A DNA stretch of 64,000 bases from an uncultured Clostridia bacterium (GTDB lineage Bacteria > Bacillota > Clostridia > TANB77 > CAG-508), in contig CANRKJ010000009.1 of NCBI GenBank assembly GCA_947631185.1, positions 1 to 64,000 of the forward strand. The letters run 5' to 3'. The position numbers and the translations under genes were made by a program. Of the stretch, positions 28,636-39,172 are shown in pieces (the first letter of the stretch is position 1; each line of letters starts with the position of its first letter). The notes beneath the pieces were generated by a model. The model did not search any database. It had not been told where the DNA came from and saw nothing but the letters and a program-made list of their open reading frames with translations.

Positions 28636-30075
28636 TTATTTTCTAAATCCTTTCAAGGTATCTAAAACAAAATTAAATGTATCTATTTTAAAAATTATAG
28701 TTCCTAATATATAAATAATTCCACCTGATATTACTTGTAAAATCAATGTTATAATAATACCTAAATTTAAGAAATTCCAACAATAAACAATAGTTCCCAT
28801 AATCACAGCCAAAATAATACTGGGTAAAATGTCTTTTAATTGTTGCAAATAACTATAATTTAGTAATTTTTTATTTGGCCATGTATTTATAATTTGACCT
28901 AAAACATTACTAACTAATAAACTATAAGCCATTGCCATTACACTTATTTTCATTGTAATAATTAACAAAATTATTCCAACGATTTTTTTCATTATTTCAA
29001 GTTTTAAAAATAAATCACTTCTTCCCATTGCCTTAATAGCATTTAAATTAGCTGTATGAATTGGCTGAAACAAATATGTAATACAAAATATAATTAAAAA
29101 AGGTACACAAGGTAACCATTTATCAGTTAAAATTAAACTTACTATATTATTACCACAAAATGCAAGTCCCATCATAAGTGGAGCCATAACATATACACTA
29201 GTTTTTATTGATTTACGTGTCATAGCTTTTACACGCTCTCTATTTTCTTGTTCTTTTGACATCGTAGGCAATAATACACTATCAATTGATGTATTTATGT
29301 TATTTGTAATTAAATTTGGAAATTGTTTTGCCTTATTATAATAAGCTAAATCAGATGAACTATAAAATTTTCCAATAACTAATTGTCTAATATCATTATA
29401 AGCTGTCTCAATTAAAGATGAGACCATTAATTTCCAACCATAAGAAAATAAGCCTCTTAGTCTCATAAAAGAAAATACTAATTTAGGTCTCCATTTTACA
29501 GTTATCCATAAAATCATTGTATCTATTGTTAAATTTACTAATTGTTGAGCAACCAAAGCCCATACACCACAACCATTTAAAGCCATTAAAATCCCAACTA
29601 TAGCAGCTGTAATTGTTCCAAACAAAGTAGAAAAAAAGAATTTTTTAAACATCATATTTTTTGAAACATAAGCTTGTTGTATGTTTTTAACTCCAGAAAT
29701 TAAAATTGTAATTCCCAGAACTCTTGTTAATAAAATCAACTCATTATTCCCATAAAAATTAGCTATTGCTGGAGCTGAAAAAAATATTATCAAATATAAA
29801 ACTATGCAAAATAGAATATTTGTATAAAAAACAGTTGAAAAATCTATATCATCTGCATCTTTTTTTTGAATTAAGCTATTTCCTAATCCACTATCAACAA
29901 AAACTTGAAAAATTGTAGTAAATATAGTAATTAAAGCTACTGTTCCATAATCATTTGGGCTTAAAATTCTAGCTAAAACAACTGATACAATAAAGCCTAC
30001 AAGCTGGGCTCCGCTTCTTTCAGCAAATCTCCATATTAAATTAGACATTACATTTTGTTTTGTTGTTTGTTTCAT
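28636..30075 (-). CDS. Polysaccharide flippase (Wzx/MOP superfamily)
   Basis: NLIWRFAERSGAQLVGFIVSVVLARILSPNDYGTVALITIF; ~12 TM. Confidence 0.92.
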   Translation of the reverse strand: MKQTTKQNVMSNLIWRFAERSGAQLVGFIVSVVLARILSPNDYGTVALITIFTTIFQVFVDSGLGNSLIQKKDADDIDFSTVFYTNILFCIVLYLIIFFSAPAIANFYGNNELILLTRVLGITILISGVKNIQQAYVSKNMMFKKFFFSTLFGTITAAIVGILMALNGCGVWALVAQQLVNLTIDTMILWITVKWRPKLVFSFMRLRGLFSYGWKLMVSSLIETAYNDIRQLVIGKFYSSSDLAYYNKAKQFPNLITNNINTSIDSVLLPTMSKEQENRERVKAMTRKSIKTSVYVMAPLMMGLAFCGNNIVSLILTDKWLPCVPFLIIFCITYLFQPIHTANLNAIKAMGRSDLFLKLEIMKKIVGIILLIITMKISVMAMAYSLLVSNVLGQIINTWPNKKLLNYSYLQQLKDILPSIILAVIMGTIVYCWNFLNLGIIITLILQVISGGIIYILGTIIFKIDTFNFVLDTLKGFRK

Positions 30076-30135
30076 TTAATCCTCTTTCTTTTTATTACAT
30101 TTTTTATAATCTTTTAAATAATTTTTAAAAGTATA

Positions 30136-31377
30136 TTAGCTCCAAATTATATTTTTTATTTCACTAGATGTACTTACTTGTATATCAAGGATTTTTTTCA
30201 CTTTATCAATAATATTATAACAATCTTCTTTAGTTCTTCCCTTAACTAAAATTGGACCTTTTCGTGATGATTTATCTTTTATAGATAATGTATGCATTCC
30301 TAATTCTATATTATCAAAAAATGCTTTATGAACACCTTCAATATTTTCTACTTTATCAATATTATCAAGCTTACTTACAACACCTTCTGGAGTTAAATAG
30401 CAAAAATATGCTGATGAACCTTTGCAAAGATTAATATCACTATTATCACTAATTCCAAGAACTTCTTTAACTAAAAGTTCATTAGCATCAACACCACAAG
30501 CAGTTGGAATTAAATCAGATGATATAAATACTCCTCCACCTCTTGCTGCAATTTCTACCAAATATATTTTATTTTCTTCTTCGTTATATAAATATTCAGC
30601 ATGAGTTATACCAAATGGCAATCCAAAAGCTTTTATAAGCTTTTCATTTGTTTCTTTTAACATAAGTTCGATATTGTCGTTTGCAGAATTAGCATCAACA
30701 AAAACTGTAGCACAAGGAATAAAAGTTCCATCTATATTAAAATAATCCCTATGTCCAACTATAAGATTTTTAACATTAAAATCTTTTGTATATGCTTCCA
30801 CTACATATTCCTTTCCATTAATAAATTCTTCAATAATAACTTCTTTTGAGTTAGAATAACTTAATGTATTGTCAAAATAAGAACAAATATCTTCAACAGA
30901 ATTTACTTTTTGTACTCCTTGACTAGCTGCACCATCAACAGGCTTCATAATCAAAGGAAATTTTAAATTCTTACTTTTTAAATTTTCTTCTATTTTATCT
31001 AAGCTATTTATTTTTAAACACTTTGGGACATTTATTCCTGCTTTTTCTGCTTCATTTCTCATAATAAATTTATTAGTAAATTTTTTTGCAACTTCACATG
31101 AAATCCCTTTTAGTCCTAAATTTTCTGCGATATATGCTACAGTATACACTCCTGCATCTAACTGTTCAGTAACAACAGCTTCAATATTATTTTTTTTGGC
31201 AAATTCCAAAATAGATTTATAATTTTTTACATCTTCAAAAAATACATTATCAGCAATTTTTATTCCTGGATAATTACCATTAGGAGTAACACAAATAACA
31301 TTACAACCATATTGATGGCACAAATTCATGACTGGAACTTGTCCCCTTCCACCACCAATAACTAATACGTTTTTCAT
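30136..31377 (-). CDS. ATP-grasp carboxylate-amine ligase
   Basis: KFPLIMKPVDGAASQGVQKV; VEIAARGGGVFISSDLIP. Confidence 0.88.
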   Translation of the reverse strand: MKNVLVIGGGRGQVPVMNLCHQYGCNVICVTPNGNYPGIKIADNVFFEDVKNYKSILEFAKKNNIEAVVTEQLDAGVYTVAYIAENLGLKGISCEVAKKFTNKFIMRNEAEKAGINVPKCLKINSLDKIEENLKSKNLKFPLIMKPVDGAASQGVQKVNSVEDICSYFDNTLSYSNSKEVIIEEFINGKEYVVEAYTKDFNVKNLIVGHRDYFNIDGTFIPCATVFVDANSANDNIELMLKETNEKLIKAFGLPFGITHAEYLYNEEENKIYLVEIAARGGGVFISSDLIPTACGVDANELLVKEVLGISDNSDINLCKGSSAYFCYLTPEGVVSKLDNIDKVENIEGVHKAFFDNIELGMHTLSIKDKSSRKGPILVKGRTKEDCYNIIDKVKKILDIQVSTSSEIKNIIWS

Positions 31378-31426
31378 TAATATTCTCCTTTCTTAAAAAT
31401 ATGTACTAAAATCATTTAAAAATTCA

Positions 31427-32635
31427 TTATTGTAAATTTATATTTAACCATTCATTTGATTTATTCATAATATCGTCTAATTCCTTACGAGAATCAAATC
31501 TTAAGAATATATCGCCTAAAGACATATTAGCTCCAGTAAATGGTTTTACTATATCTCCTGGTTTTACTGATAAATCTACTAATTTAACATATTTATCTTT
31601 TATTTCTGAATCAATAGAAATCTTATTTAAAATTCCTTCTTGTCCAGGCCTTGAATGTACAATCATTTCACACCAATAACCATCTGTTGGTTTATTAGAA
31701 AATTCTAATAATGGTAAACCAACCGCATTTCTTATTTCATTTTCTATTAAATTCACTTCCATAGCCATTTGTTGTATTTCAGCAATTTTACATCCACCAC
31801 CTCTAGGCGAAACTTCCATTAAATAAGCTTTTCCATCTATTCCAACACAGCTCTCGATGTTATATATACCTGTTCTCATTTTTAATAAATTCATTAAACG
31901 TTTTGTTTGCTCTGTTAAATCTTCTTGATACTTCTTTTCCATTGTAGATGGCCATATAATTCTAGCTGGTGTATATTTATTATCAGCTTCTGAATCAAAA
32001 AGTTGATCTGAATATGTTATAAATTCTAATTTACCATTAACAGTAAAAGCATCTGCACTTGAATGAAAACCTTTAAATGTAATAAAATCTTCTACTATAA
32101 AAGCACCATTATGAGATTCTTTAATGGCTATATCTATCGCATTTTTTAATTCATCTACTGTATCAACTCTATTAACACCTTTACTTCCAGCAGAATCAAC
32201 AGGTTTAACAATCACAGGCCAATTAAAATACTCTATATCATTATATACCTTTTCTAAATCATGATAACTCTTTGAACGTGGAACATTAAAGCCATTATCT
32301 TCTAAAAAATTTCTAAATAATCCTTTGTCTTGTAATATACAAGTAGATTCATAAGAACCTTGAAATGGTAATCCTAATTTTTCAGCAACATAAGAAGCTG
32401 TAACAACACCCGGATCACAAGCAAATGAAATTATACCATCGATTTTTTCCTCTTTTGCGAATTTTAAAACGGCTTCTTTATCTATTATACTTATATTACA
32501 ATATTCATCAGAATATTTATGAGCACTATTATTTGGTAAATAATCACAAGTAATTACATATATTCCTAATTTATGAGCCGTCTCTATAACGGGAATTATA
32601 TATCTAGACCCACCAAGTATCAATAGCTTCTTCAT
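31427..32635 (-). CDS. ATP-grasp carboxylate-amine ligase, paralogue of neighbour
   Basis: WPVIVKPVDSAGSKGVNRVD; LMEVSPRGGGCKIAEIQ. Confidence 0.88.
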   Translation of the reverse strand: MKKLLILGGSRYIIPVIETAHKLGIYVITCDYLPNNSAHKYSDEYCNISIIDKEAVLKFAKEEKIDGIISFACDPGVVTASYVAEKLGLPFQGSYESTCILQDKGLFRNFLEDNGFNVPRSKSYHDLEKVYNDIEYFNWPVIVKPVDSAGSKGVNRVDTVDELKNAIDIAIKESHNGAFIVEDFITFKGFHSSADAFTVNGKLEFITYSDQLFDSEADNKYTPARIIWPSTMEKKYQEDLTEQTKRLMNLLKMRTGIYNIESCVGIDGKAYLMEVSPRGGGCKIAEIQQMAMEVNLIENEIRNAVGLPLLEFSNKPTDGYWCEMIVHSRPGQEGILNKISIDSEIKDKYVKLVDLSVKPGDIVKPFTGANMSLGDIFLRFDSRKELDDIMNKSNEWLNINLQ

Positions 32636-32656
32636 TATACTTTCCTCCTCTTTATA

Positions 32657-33766
32657 TTATTTTTTTAATATAATATCACATATTTTGTCTACATCTTCTA
32701 AACTTAAATCAGCATACATTGGAATTGTTAAAACATTATTTGAAATTCTTTTTGCAATAGGAGTTTCATTGCTATCATAATTATCTCTATAACATTCATA
32801 ATCACTTATTAATGGATAAAAATATTTTCTAGTGTAAATATTTTCTTTTTCTAATTCTTTTTTTACATCATCTCTTGATTTTCCAAATATTTCTTTGTTA
32901 AATATTATAGGAAAATATGCAAAATTAGGAATAATATTATTTTGGACCTTTGAGACTGTAATCCCATCTATTCCGTCTAATCTTTCTAAATATCTATTAT
33001 AAACTTTTTCTCTTTTTTTAATTTCATCATCAATATGTCTTAAATTACATATTCCCATAGCAGCACAAAACTCATTCATTTTAGCGTTTGTTCCGACCAT
33101 ATCAACACATTCTGCACCATTTATTCCAAAATTTTTTAATCTTTCTAAACCTATTTTTTTAGTATCATCTTTGTAGACTAAAGCTCCACCTTCAATAGTA
33201 TTAAATACTTTTGTAGCATGAAAACTAAACATTGAAATATCGCCATAATTAGCTATGCTTGTCCCTTTATACTTTACTCCAAATACATGAGCACAATCAT
33301 AAATAACTTTTAAATTATGTTTTTTAGCAATTTCATCAATTTTTTCTACATCACAAACATGTCCATAAACATGAACTGGAAGAATTGCAACTGTTTTTTC
33401 ATTAATTAACTTTTCTATTTTATTAACATCTATAGTATAATCCTCTTCATTTATATCACAAAAAACAGGTTTTAAATTATTTTGAACTATTGCGTGTGTT
33501 GTTGATGAAAAACTATAAGGAGTTGTAATAACTTCACTTCCATCAGGAAAATCAAATGATTTTATAGCAATATATAAAGCATTATGACCATTTGTATATA
33601 ATGAAATATTTTTAACTCCTAAATATTCTTTTAAATTACTTTCTAATTTTTTATGTTTTTCTCCCATATTTGTAAGCCATTTATTTGCAAATATAGGTTT
33701 TATTTCTTCTATGTATTCTTCTATTGTAGGCATAGAAGATTGCGTTACTAATATTTTTTTTGACAT
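32657..33766 (-). CDS. DegT/DnrJ/EryC1/StrS-family PLP aminotransferase
   Basis: SLYTNGHNALYIAIKSF...VIYDCAHVFGVKYKGTSIANYGDISMFSFHATKVFNTIEGGALVY. Confidence 0.93.
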   Translation of the reverse strand: MSKKILVTQSSMPTIEEYIEEIKPIFANKWLTNMGEKHKKLESNLKEYLGVKNISLYTNGHNALYIAIKSFDFPDGSEVITTPYSFSSTTHAIVQNNLKPVFCDINEEDYTIDVNKIEKLINEKTVAILPVHVYGHVCDVEKIDEIAKKHNLKVIYDCAHVFGVKYKGTSIANYGDISMFSFHATKVFNTIEGGALVYKDDTKKIGLERLKNFGINGAECVDMVGTNAKMNEFCAAMGICNLRHIDDEIKKREKVYNRYLERLDGIDGITVSKVQNNIIPNFAYFPIIFNKEIFGKSRDDVKKELEKENIYTRKYFYPLISDYECYRDNYDSNETPIAKRISNNVLTIPMYADLSLEDVDKICDIILKK

Positions 33767-33813
33767 TTTATACCTTTCTATTATTTAAAATTTTTAACTT
33801 TTTTTAAATCTAT

Positions 33814-35064
33814 TTAAATATTCTTATTAAATATTATACAATATATTTTTCTTAAATACTCTGAAAACCTATATCCAAATAAAAATACAAAACCTTTATA
33901 TATTTTGTTTTTCATAGAAAAATTACTAAATATTTTTTCTAAATCATAATATTCTTTATTTATATCTTTATTTAAACATTTTTCTAATTGTTTATCAAAT
34001 TCTTCACAAATTATATCCCAATATTTATCTAATTCTATATTATTTTTTACAATTATTTTTTTATTATATAATAAAACTTCATTTATATATGTTTCTAAAC
34101 TCTTTTTATTATTTAAATTTGCTACTAAATATGGTTTTTTACAATCTTCTATAAAGCCAATTACTTTTCCATTATATACATCCATAGCTATAGTTGGTAT
34201 ATTTATATTAGCTGTTATTCTTGCACTTCCAGCTCCTGATATAAATAAATCACATTTTTTCAATGCATTCAATGGTATAGGCCACATATATCCAGAAATA
34301 TAATAAGTTATATTTTTATATTTTTTTAACATGTTTTTTATTTGTTTTATTGTGTTTGAAGGTGCACCTCCAAATAAACATATTACAATTTTTTTATCAG
34401 AATGATCTTTAGAAAACTTACATAAAGTATTAATTATATTGTTTACATATACTTTTTCTAATCTTCCAACTATACCAATGGTATAATCGCCTTTTTTTAT
34501 TTTTTTTGAAAATTCATTTTCATAGTCTTTTATAGAATTAGTACAATAAGCTTTAAATGAATAACATTCATCATCTTTAATATCTTCATATTTTTCAAAA
34601 TATTTTTTCATAACTATTGGAGAAATACAAAATAATTCTCTCCTTAATCTTTTAAATTTCCAAAAATCTATTACATCTCCGTTTATTCTTTCATTATGTT
34701 CATCTAATAAATATATTACATGTTTTGCATTTATTTCTTTTGCTAATAATTCACCCCAATATGCCGTAAAATCTGTACCTGTTTCAATTATGATTTCTTC
34801 TGAATTTAAATCTATTTTTTTTATTAATTGTTTTAAAAATTTATTTCTAACTTTTTTTGGAAAACCAAATGGATTTCTATGTATAAAAGAATAACATTCA
34901 TTTGAATATTCTTTTAACCCATCTATATAAACTTTTCCTTGATTAGTTGGGAATAAAATAACATTCCAACCTCTTTCTTTAAGAAAATTTATTTTATTAC
35001 AACCATATATTGGTCCACCTGAAATAAAATTAGCAATACCAAACATCATAATATATGTTTTCAT
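33814..35064 (-). CDS. Glycosyltransferase (GT-B-like)
   Basis: MKTYIMMFGIANFISGGPIYGCNKINFLKERGW...YTIGIVGRLEKVYVNNII. Confidence 0.7.
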   Translation of the reverse strand: MKTYIMMFGIANFISGGPIYGCNKINFLKERGWNVILFPTNQGKVYIDGLKEYSNECYSFIHRNPFGFPKKVRNKFLKQLIKKIDLNSEEIIIETGTDFTAYWGELLAKEINAKHVIYLLDEHNERINGDVIDFWKFKRLRRELFCISPIVMKKYFEKYEDIKDDECYSFKAYCTNSIKDYENEFSKKIKKGDYTIGIVGRLEKVYVNNIINTLCKFSKDHSDKKIVICLFGGAPSNTIKQIKNMLKKYKNITYYISGYMWPIPLNALKKCDLFISGAGSARITANINIPTIAMDVYNGKVIGFIEDCKKPYLVANLNNKKSLETYINEVLLYNKKIIVKNNIELDKYWDIICEEFDKQLEKCLNKDINKEYYDLEKIFSNFSMKNKIYKGFVFLFGYRFSEYLRKIYCIIFNKNI

Positions 35065-35089
35065 TACAATACCTCTATATAAATATTTT

Positions 35090-36115
35090 CTATATTTCCT
35101 TAATATTCTGTTTATTGTTTTTATAAAAAACATTTTCACAAATTTTTATTAGTTTTTCTGATTGAGCTTTCCAAGTGATACTATTTATATCTATTGATTG
35201 TAAAATTCGATTATGATTAGGATTCTCATGAACAATTTTTATTTTTTCTATTATCTCGTTAATATTATGAGGATCATTTATTATATCATTTTCACTTAAT
35301 TTCATTATTGAACTTGCACCTGTATTTTTTGACATAATAATATCACAACCACAAAATAAAGCTTCTATTATAGCTAATCCAAACGATTCTACTTCTGAAT
35401 TACAAATACCAATATTAATATTATTTCTTAACTCGTTATAAAAAGTATCTTGATTAACATGTCCATGAATCTTTAAAAAAGTATAAGAAGATAAATCTTC
35501 ATTATTCTCATAAAATCTTCCAAAAACATGTAATTCCACATTTTGACCTGAATCTATCATAACTTTAATAGCTTTACATACTTCAAGATTATTCTTTTGA
35601 TTTCTGTTTCCACCAAATACAGCAATAATTATTTTATCACTCTTTCTAGAATTTGTTAAATCCAAATTAAAATTTTCATTTTCTATTCCATTATTTAAAA
35701 AATATAATTTTTCTTTTATATTTGGATAATATTCACTAACCCATTTCATATAATTTTTTGATACACATAAAATTAAATCCATATTTTTCAAAAAAATTAT
35801 TTCATTATTAACTATTTTATTAGGTAATTCTAAATTGTTAATTTCATTTTCATATTTAACACATCCATGCATTAAATAAATTAATTTTTTATTCAACAAT
35901 TTAGCTAATTTGCAAAAAAGATTCAATTTATTATTAAATCCACTTATAACAACAACATTAGAAATAAACATTTTAAAAAAAATTTCAATTTTTCTTTTAA
36001 AAAAATTATTACTTTTTATGAATAAAAAATTATTAGGAAGATTATTTTTTAAATTTTTATTTACATTAGAAGGTCCTTCATTGGATTTATAATCTCCTAT
36101 AAATAATACTTTCAT
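35090..36115 (-). CDS. GT4-family glycosyltransferase
   Basis: IIIAVFGGNRNQKNNLEVCKAI...NSEVESFGLAIIEALFCGCDIIMSKNTGA. Confidence 0.88.
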   Translation of the reverse strand: MKVLFIGDYKSNEGPSNVNKNLKNNLPNNFLFIKSNNFFKRKIEIFFKMFISNVVVISGFNNKLNLFCKLAKLLNKKLIYLMHGCVKYENEINNLELPNKIVNNEIIFLKNMDLILCVSKNYMKWVSEYYPNIKEKLYFLNNGIENENFNLDLTNSRKSDKIIIAVFGGNRNQKNNLEVCKAIKVMIDSGQNVELHVFGRFYENNEDLSSYTFLKIHGHVNQDTFYNELRNNINIGICNSEVESFGLAIIEALFCGCDIIMSKNTGASSIMKLSENDIINDPHNINEIIEKIKIVHENPNHNRILQSIDINSITWKAQSEKLIKICENVFYKNNKQNIKEI

Positions 36116-36132
36116 AATTTCATTTCTCCTAT

Positions 36133-36846
36133 TTATTCTAAGTTACATGACTTAATAAATTCTTCATAGTTTTCAAATTTTTTCTGCGAATTTTTAAAAA
36201 CATTTACGCTATAATCATAATTACCAACTAAATGCATAATATCTTCATAAGCTTTATTACTGAATTCTTTACTATCTCTATCCTCAAATAACCAAAAAAA
36301 TTCTCTTAATATTTCCTTAGGTGGTATTTTTTTATAAACCTTATAATATTCTCTAACTAACTCTTGAGCTTCACTTATTTGATTGTTTTCCCTTTTTTTC
36401 AAATATTCATCAATTGTTGTTATTACTTTTGCTGGATTACCAGCCACTACAACATTATCTGGAACATTTTTATTTACTAAAGAATTTGCTCCTATTATAA
36501 CGTTATTTCCTATATTAACACCTTTTAATATTACAGTATTTACACCAATAAAAACATTATCACCAATTTTAACTTTTCCGGAACTACCTAGTACTTTTCC
36601 ATATTTTCCTTTTAAAACACTCCAATCATATCCATGAGTGAGAATGCTACACCCTTTAGTAAATTGCACGTTTGAGCCTATTTCAATAAGCCATGGTCTA
36701 GTTAAGTCAATCAAATTACTTCTTACATCATAAAATATTGTTCCTTCACCAATTCTAACTCCTAAATTTTTTAGATATTTAATATAAGTATCTGAATTAT
36801 ATTTTTCTTTAAATATTATTTTTTTTAACATTTGAGATATTTTCAT
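36133..36846 (-). CDS. Acyltransferase, left-handed beta-helix
   Basis: Hexapeptide repeats VKIGDNVFIGVNTVILKGVNIGNNVIIGANSLVNKNVPDNVVVAGNPAKVI. Confidence 0.9.
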   Translation of the reverse strand: MKISQMLKKIIFKEKYNSDTYIKYLKNLGVRIGEGTIFYDVRSNLIDLTRPWLIEIGSNVQFTKGCSILTHGYDWSVLKGKYGKVLGSSGKVKIGDNVFIGVNTVILKGVNIGNNVIIGANSLVNKNVPDNVVVAGNPAKVITTIDEYLKKRENNQISEAQELVREYYKVYKKIPPKEILREFFWLFEDRDSKEFSNKAYEDIMHLVGNYDYSVNVFKNSQKKFENYEEFIKSCNLE

Positions 36847-38131
36847 TTTTTTCTTCGCTTCCTTTTTCATTTTTAGATAATACAAATGGTAATATCATAA
36901 ATACATAAACAAAATATGATATATCATTTCTTAACATAGAGTTATAAAAAGTCATAATAATTGAAAGTACTCCAACAATTACTACTGTATTATAAAAATC
37001 AAAATTTTCTTTTTTATGTTTATTTTTAAAACAAAAAATAATAATATAAATAAATATACTAATATATAATATATAACCTACTATCCCTGTTTCTAAATAT
37101 AACATCGAATGTACAAACCATGTATAATGGAATTTTTCATTATACATTCTAGAAAAATTACTATTAAATATATCAAAAGAAGATGATTCGTCACAATTTC
37201 CTAATCCATATCCCCATATTTTATATTTTAAATTCTCTTTAAAAAAATACTTATCAATTTGTTTAAAAGCTCTAAATCTACTAATATCATCTTTGGAACT
37301 ATAACCATACTCTTCGCCACTTGCATATTCCATTAAATATTTAATATTTAACATATTCGCAGTAAATGGATCTAACCTTTCTAAAACATTATATCCTAAA
37401 ATCATAATTAAAATTGTTCCAATAACTATACTTACAGTTTTCAATGAAAATTTATTCAATAATAAAGCAATTAACACAATAGCAATTATAAATAAATACA
37501 TAACTTTTAATTCAGCAATAACAGTAATAAAAATAGAGCAAACTAATGACATAAACATTTTAGCAAATGAACATTTTTTATTTAAAAATGAATTTATATT
37601 TACAGTATTTTCAATAACTAATAAATATATTACACCAGCATTTCCACCTGTTTTACCTAATCTGAATATTCCTCCAATTGCATCACCCCAATAGTTTAAA
37701 ATAAAATATTGAAAAAAACAAACTATTGCATTAATCCAAAATAATCTATGTATTATTTTTATGAATTTTTCTTTATCATCTTTTTCAAAAGTATTAATAG
37801 CACATAAACTAATTACTAAAAATCTAAAAATATTTCTAAATCCCCAAATAAAATGAGGTAATGTTTTACTATTAATATTTATTATACTCCCAATAATTGT
37901 ATGTAATAAAAACAATAATGATATATTAAAAAATACTTTACTATATTTGTTATTTTTTATTTCATTAATTTTATATAAAACATACAATACAAATATTGGA
38001 AGTAAAACATCTGGTATATATCTTATAATTGTAGGAAGTTTAAAAAAATCACAACAAACATTTATTACCATTAAATAAATACATACAAAATAAACTGAAT
38101 TTTTAATAAATTTATTTATATTAATTACCAT
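36809..38131 (-). CDS. O-antigen/polysaccharide polymerase (Wzy-like)
   Basis: ~10 TM; large loop with WGYGLGNCDESS and HSMLYLETGIVGYILY. Confidence 0.75.
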   Translation of the reverse strand: MVININKFIKNSVYFVCIYLMVINVCCDFFKLPTIIRYIPDVLLPIFVLYVLYKINEIKNNKYSKVFFNISLLFLLHTIIGSIININSKTLPHFIWGFRNIFRFLVISLCAINTFEKDDKEKFIKIIHRLFWINAIVCFFQYFILNYWGDAIGGIFRLGKTGGNAGVIYLLVIENTVNINSFLNKKCSFAKMFMSLVCSIFITVIAELKVMYLFIIAIVLIALLLNKFSLKTVSIVIGTILIMILGYNVLERLDPFTANMLNIKYLMEYASGEEYGYSSKDDISRFRAFKQIDKYFFKENLKYKIWGYGLGNCDESSSFDIFNSNFSRMYNEKFHYTWFVHSMLYLETGIVGYILYISIFIYIIIFCFKNKHKKENFDFYNTVVIVGVLSIIMTFYNSMLRNDISYFVYVFMILPFVLSKNEKGSEEKNENISNVKKNNI

Positions 38132-38133
38132 TA

Positions 38134-39159
38134 TTATTTAACCTTTCTTTTGTTTTGTAACCAAGTAAAAAAATAAACCAAATTTATACATTTTAATTTT
38201 ATAAATGTAAAATATATTTTTCTAATTAAAGTTTCATTTTTTATATTTCTATTACTAATATTTCTCATTTCTTTATCATTTACAATAATTTTTATTTCTT
38301 TTAATTTTTCAAGATATTTCAAATTAGAATTAACTATTATTTCTATTGATGCTATTGTATAAGATAAAAATAAATAATCAAAACGTTCTATTAATTCACT
38401 ATTGTCATATACTTCTACACATTTTTTATGTAATTCTTTTAATTTGTCAAATCTATCTTTTCTATATAAATGAGTTAATGATATATTATTTTTTCTATAA
38501 AAATAGTATGCACTAGAAATAATCTTAACTGATTTTATATATTTGAAGAGTTTTAACAATGAATATATATCTTCAGAAATAATATCTCTTTCTGAACAAA
38601 ACCTCCATTCTATATTTCTTATTAAGCTTAAATTAATCAAACACATACACGAGCTAAAATTCATATTAAAATTATCTTCTTTATTTGGTAAATCTATTAA
38701 TATATGTGGTAAAAAAATTTTAGTTATTTCGTCATTATAATATTCCTCTCTTATTGGTGTTGGATTAAATTCTTTTATAATATTACTATTTTCATCAATA
38801 TTTTTAAAACCAAAATATAAAATGTCAAATTTTTTATTATTTAAAATTTCACAACATTTCTCAATTGCATTTATATCTAACATATCATCACTATCTATAA
38901 AATATATATAATCACCTGTTGCATTTTCAATACCAGTATTTCTTGCCATTCCTAGACCTTCATTTTTTTTATGAATTACTTTTATTCTATTATCTTTTAT
39001 AGCCCATTGTTCACAAATTTGAGGACATTTATCTTTTGATTCGTCATCCACTAAAATAATTTCTATATTTTTATATGTTTGATTTACTATACTTTTTATA
39101 CATTCATTTAAATATTTTTCGACATTATATACAGGTATAACAACGCTTACTTTAATCAT
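38134..39159 (-). CDS. GT2-family glycosyltransferase
   Basis: VSVVIPVYNVEKYLNECIKSIVNQTYKNIEIILVDDESKDKC...YFIDSDDML. Confidence 0.93.
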   Translation of the reverse strand: MIKVSVVIPVYNVEKYLNECIKSIVNQTYKNIEIILVDDESKDKCPQICEQWAIKDNRIKVIHKKNEGLGMARNTGIENATGDYIYFIDSDDMLDINAIEKCCEILNNKKFDILYFGFKNIDENSNIIKEFNPTPIREEYYNDEITKIFLPHILIDLPNKEDNFNMNFSSCMCLINLSLIRNIEWRFCSERDIISEDIYSLLKLFKYIKSVKIISSAYYFYRKNNISLTHLYRKDRFDKLKELHKKCVEVYDNSELIERFDYLFLSYTIASIEIIVNSNLKYLEKLKEIKIIVNDKEMRNISNRNIKNETLIRKIYFTFIKLKCINLVYFFTWLQNKRKVK

Positions 39160-39172
39160 ATTTTCTCCTAAT

